NCBI GenBank assembly: GCA_030710605.1
Contig: CP092864.1
Coordinates: 140,246,533-140,310,532 of the forward strand
From: Cordylochernes scorpioides
Taxonomy: Eukaryota > Arthropoda > Arachnida > Pseudoscorpiones > Chernetidae
Direction of reading: 5' to 3'
DNA: 64,000 nucleotides
Both the position numbers and the translations under genes were made by a program. A model generated the notes under the pieces. The model was not told where the DNA came from. It did no database searches and saw only the letters and a program-made list of their open reading frames with translations. Positions within the stretch are counted from its first letter, which is position 1, and every line of letters starts with the position of its first letter. Of this stretch, positions 62,561 through 64,000 are shown piece after piece.

Positions 62561-62867
62561 AAAAAACAAAGATACTAGATTATGACAAAAATTATTTTAA
62601 GAGACAATTTAAAGAAGCCTTTTCATTCAAAAGAAAAGTGCAACAATTAACAGAACGGAAGAAAGAGGAAATAAAAATTATGTTTATAGATATGCTTTTA
62701 ATTATATCTAAAAAAAAAGAAGTGTATTTTTTCCACTTTTAATTCTAAGAACAATATTCTGTGTTTCTCAGAAAACTATCTTCTTCTTATCTGCTATCTT
62801 GTTTACACACTTGATAACAGTAACTATTTAAAACAGTGCTGTGGTAAAATTTCTCATTCAATACTTT

Positions 62868-62908
62868 TGTCTGAAGATGGTAACAACGCTGTTACCGAAA
62901 CGTCACAA
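62868..62908 (+). ncRNA. Hammerhead-like motif at the PLE terminus
   Basis: CTGAAGA (62871-62877), one extra U, stem II GGTAAC/GTTACC with loop AACGCT, GAAA at 62897-62900, ACGT, C17, then ACA pairing the preceding TGT. Decayed copies are at 26964 and 27505 (minus) and 30464 (plus). One extra base before stem II versus canonical. Confidence 0.55.
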
Positions 62909-62956
62909 ACTATTCATTTATTTGGATTTGGTCTTATTACCTTGTGTTTATAATAT

Positions 62957-63499
62957 TGTTACATAAAAATAAAAGCACATTCCAGATGGAGAGAGAATGT
63001 TCTAGAGCGTTTAAGAATCATGTAGAAAAAAGCAGAAGACAACAGATTGGCCAATCTACAGCTATTGCGCAACGCTCGGTGCTGGCGGCTTTCTGATTGG
63101 CTGACCAACCGTGACTGTTCTGGAAAGATCTACTCCGGGATATATAGGGATAAGAAACCCATACCGGGGGAGAAGAAAGATAAGAGGAGAAGAAGAACGA
63201 AGCTATGTGGTGTACTCCAAGCAAGCTGCTGTCTCAAGAGGTCGGACTGCTGCTTACCGCCGATGCCGGTGTACTTCCTGGAAGATTCTAGAAGGTTCTA
63301 CGAACTTCTGTCTCTTGTTCTGCTCCTGCTTTCCCTCACCGTGCTGCAGTTGGTGAGTTTGTAACAGCTGTTTTATTTATTGTTGTTTCATTTTTGCACT
63401 CTTCTGTAATTATTTTATCAATTAGGCTTAAATAAAGTCCTAAAGATTCTTTGTACCCACGGAAGTTATCCTTTGTGTGTGTCAACCAACAACGCAACA
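62957..63499 (+). mobile_element. Solo LTR, 543 bp, right arm only
   Basis: TGTTAC ... GCAACA with a 4-bp ATAT duplication on each side, inserted between a PLE terminus and 'atataatcc'. CCAAT-type boxes near 63050 and 63095, TATATA at 63141-63146, AATAAA at 63431, so plus orientation. Short ORFs inside (63047-63364) are LTR sequence. Confidence 0.75.
63141..63146 (+). promoter_or_regulatory. TATA box of the solo LTR
   Basis: GGGATATATAGGG, about 45-90 bp downstream of GATTGGCCAATC and CTGATTGGCTG motifs. Confidence 0.45.
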
Positions 63500-63635
63500 A
63501 TATATAATCCAAATTGTGCCTTATCAATAAGGGCAGTAGAAAATTGATTTATTTTAAAGAGAATGGTCAAATTAGTTCAAATCTCTTATAACACATGGCA
63601 CACTAATGTTAGAAAATGGATATTTTAGAGCAATA

Positions 63636-63805
63636 CAGTAGAACCTCCCTATAAAGGACACCTAATTGCAGAGCCAAAGTTTAGGGAGAGGTGTCGTCTT
63701 ACCGGAGAGTTGCTAAATGGTAAAAATGGTAATTTTGCAAATGAAAACTCTCCTTTATAGAGAGGTGTCCGCTAGCGGGGTGTCTGCTAAAGGGAGGTTC
63801 TACTG
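63636..63805. mobile_element. pogo-like MITE
   Basis: Counterpart of 25886-26060, with an 11-bp internal loss in the right-hand block. Confidence 0.85.
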
Positions 63806-63825
63806 TACATTTATACAAGAATTGA

Positions 63826-64000
63826 TGAATGACCCGGGCAACGCCCAGGTTTACCTGATTAAATGTTTTATTCAAACACTATTCGTTACAATTATAAATT
63901 GGCGCCGTGGATGTCACTCTTGTGTCCCGTTCAAAACTTTACATGTACATTAGGTCAGCTGATATTACCTCCCATCTTCACCATTAGAGGCGCTGCTCAC
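63826..64000 (-). mobile_element. Helitron-like element, cut by the window end
   Basis: Counterpart of the 3' half of 25510-25870. Its GC hairpin GGGCAACGCCC is better preserved than on the left. Confidence 0.6.

Larger units (their letters stand above)
60061..62945. mobile_element. Penelope-like element pair, head-to-head palindrome, right copy
   Basis: Minus fragment 60061-61140, plus fragment 61141-62700, with the outer PLE terminus only on the high side (62820-62945). At 60061 it joins sequence next to the 59886 exon, so the low end is truncated relative to the left arm. Confidence 0.8.
47996..64000. repeat. Right arm of the large inverted duplication
   Basis: Reverse complement of 25686-44672, still matching at the window end. 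Private features are a solo LTR (62957-63499), a small MITE in the PLE (61676-61815) and an insertion near 56990-57120. Confidence 0.9.

Noticed and set aside
63047-63364. ORFs of 105 and 81 codons in the right arm near 63.1 kb
   Set aside because: Contained in a solo LTR with promoter and polyadenylation signals; two overlapping frames and no homologue recognised.

Overview
This is animal (metazoan, probably invertebrate) nuclear DNA. It is AT-rich, most of it is transposable elements, and there is no operon structure. The only host gene I recognise is split into small exons with GT/AG borders and kilobase introns. The exons encode a DEDD-family deadenylase/exonuclease closest to PNLDC1 (PARN-like; the piRNA 3'-end 'trimmer'). 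No long intact ORF belongs to a host gene. Most of the longer ORFs are retrotransposon remnants or low-complexity sequence. I cannot name the species.

Layout. 1-25.7 kb: PNLDC1-like exons at 343, 12013, 22693, 25252 and 25394, in introns packed with repeats. The repeats are pogo-like MITEs with CAGTAGAACCTCC ends, two SINE families with clear target-site duplications, Helitron-like elements ending in CTAG, LINE 3' ends, three foldback elements with hammerhead ribozyme motifs, and a young 5.9-kb non-autonomous LTR element (12395-18253). 25.7-44.67 kb: exons at 32212, 33227, 33389, 36685 and 37802, a head-to-head Penelope-like element (PLE), and a Ty1/copia element that carries a pogo-like MITE, which itself carries a piggyBac element. 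44673-44772: assembly gap of 100 N. 44.77-48.0 kb: spacer with one further exon on the minus strand. 48.0-64.0 kb: a near-identical reverse complement of 25.7-44.67 kb, including five PNLDC1-like exons with the same lengths and phases, the same PLE and the same nested copia element.

The large inverted repeat is the main architectural feature. Both arms share old insertions, yet each has private ones: a Helitron, a LINE plus 39-bp satellite and an 83-bp minisatellite on the left; a solo LTR and small insertions on the right. The N gap lies at the inner end of the left arm. Two haplotype contigs scaffolded head to head would look like this; a real palindromic gene duplication is the alternative.

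The strongest new-biology candidate is the foldback family at 2741, 6975 and 9778. Each copy has a type I hammerhead core (CUGANGA ... GAAA) at the hairpin centre, and stems I and II covary between copies. A second set of hammerhead-like motifs, with one extra base before stem II, sits at PLE-type termini throughout the window.
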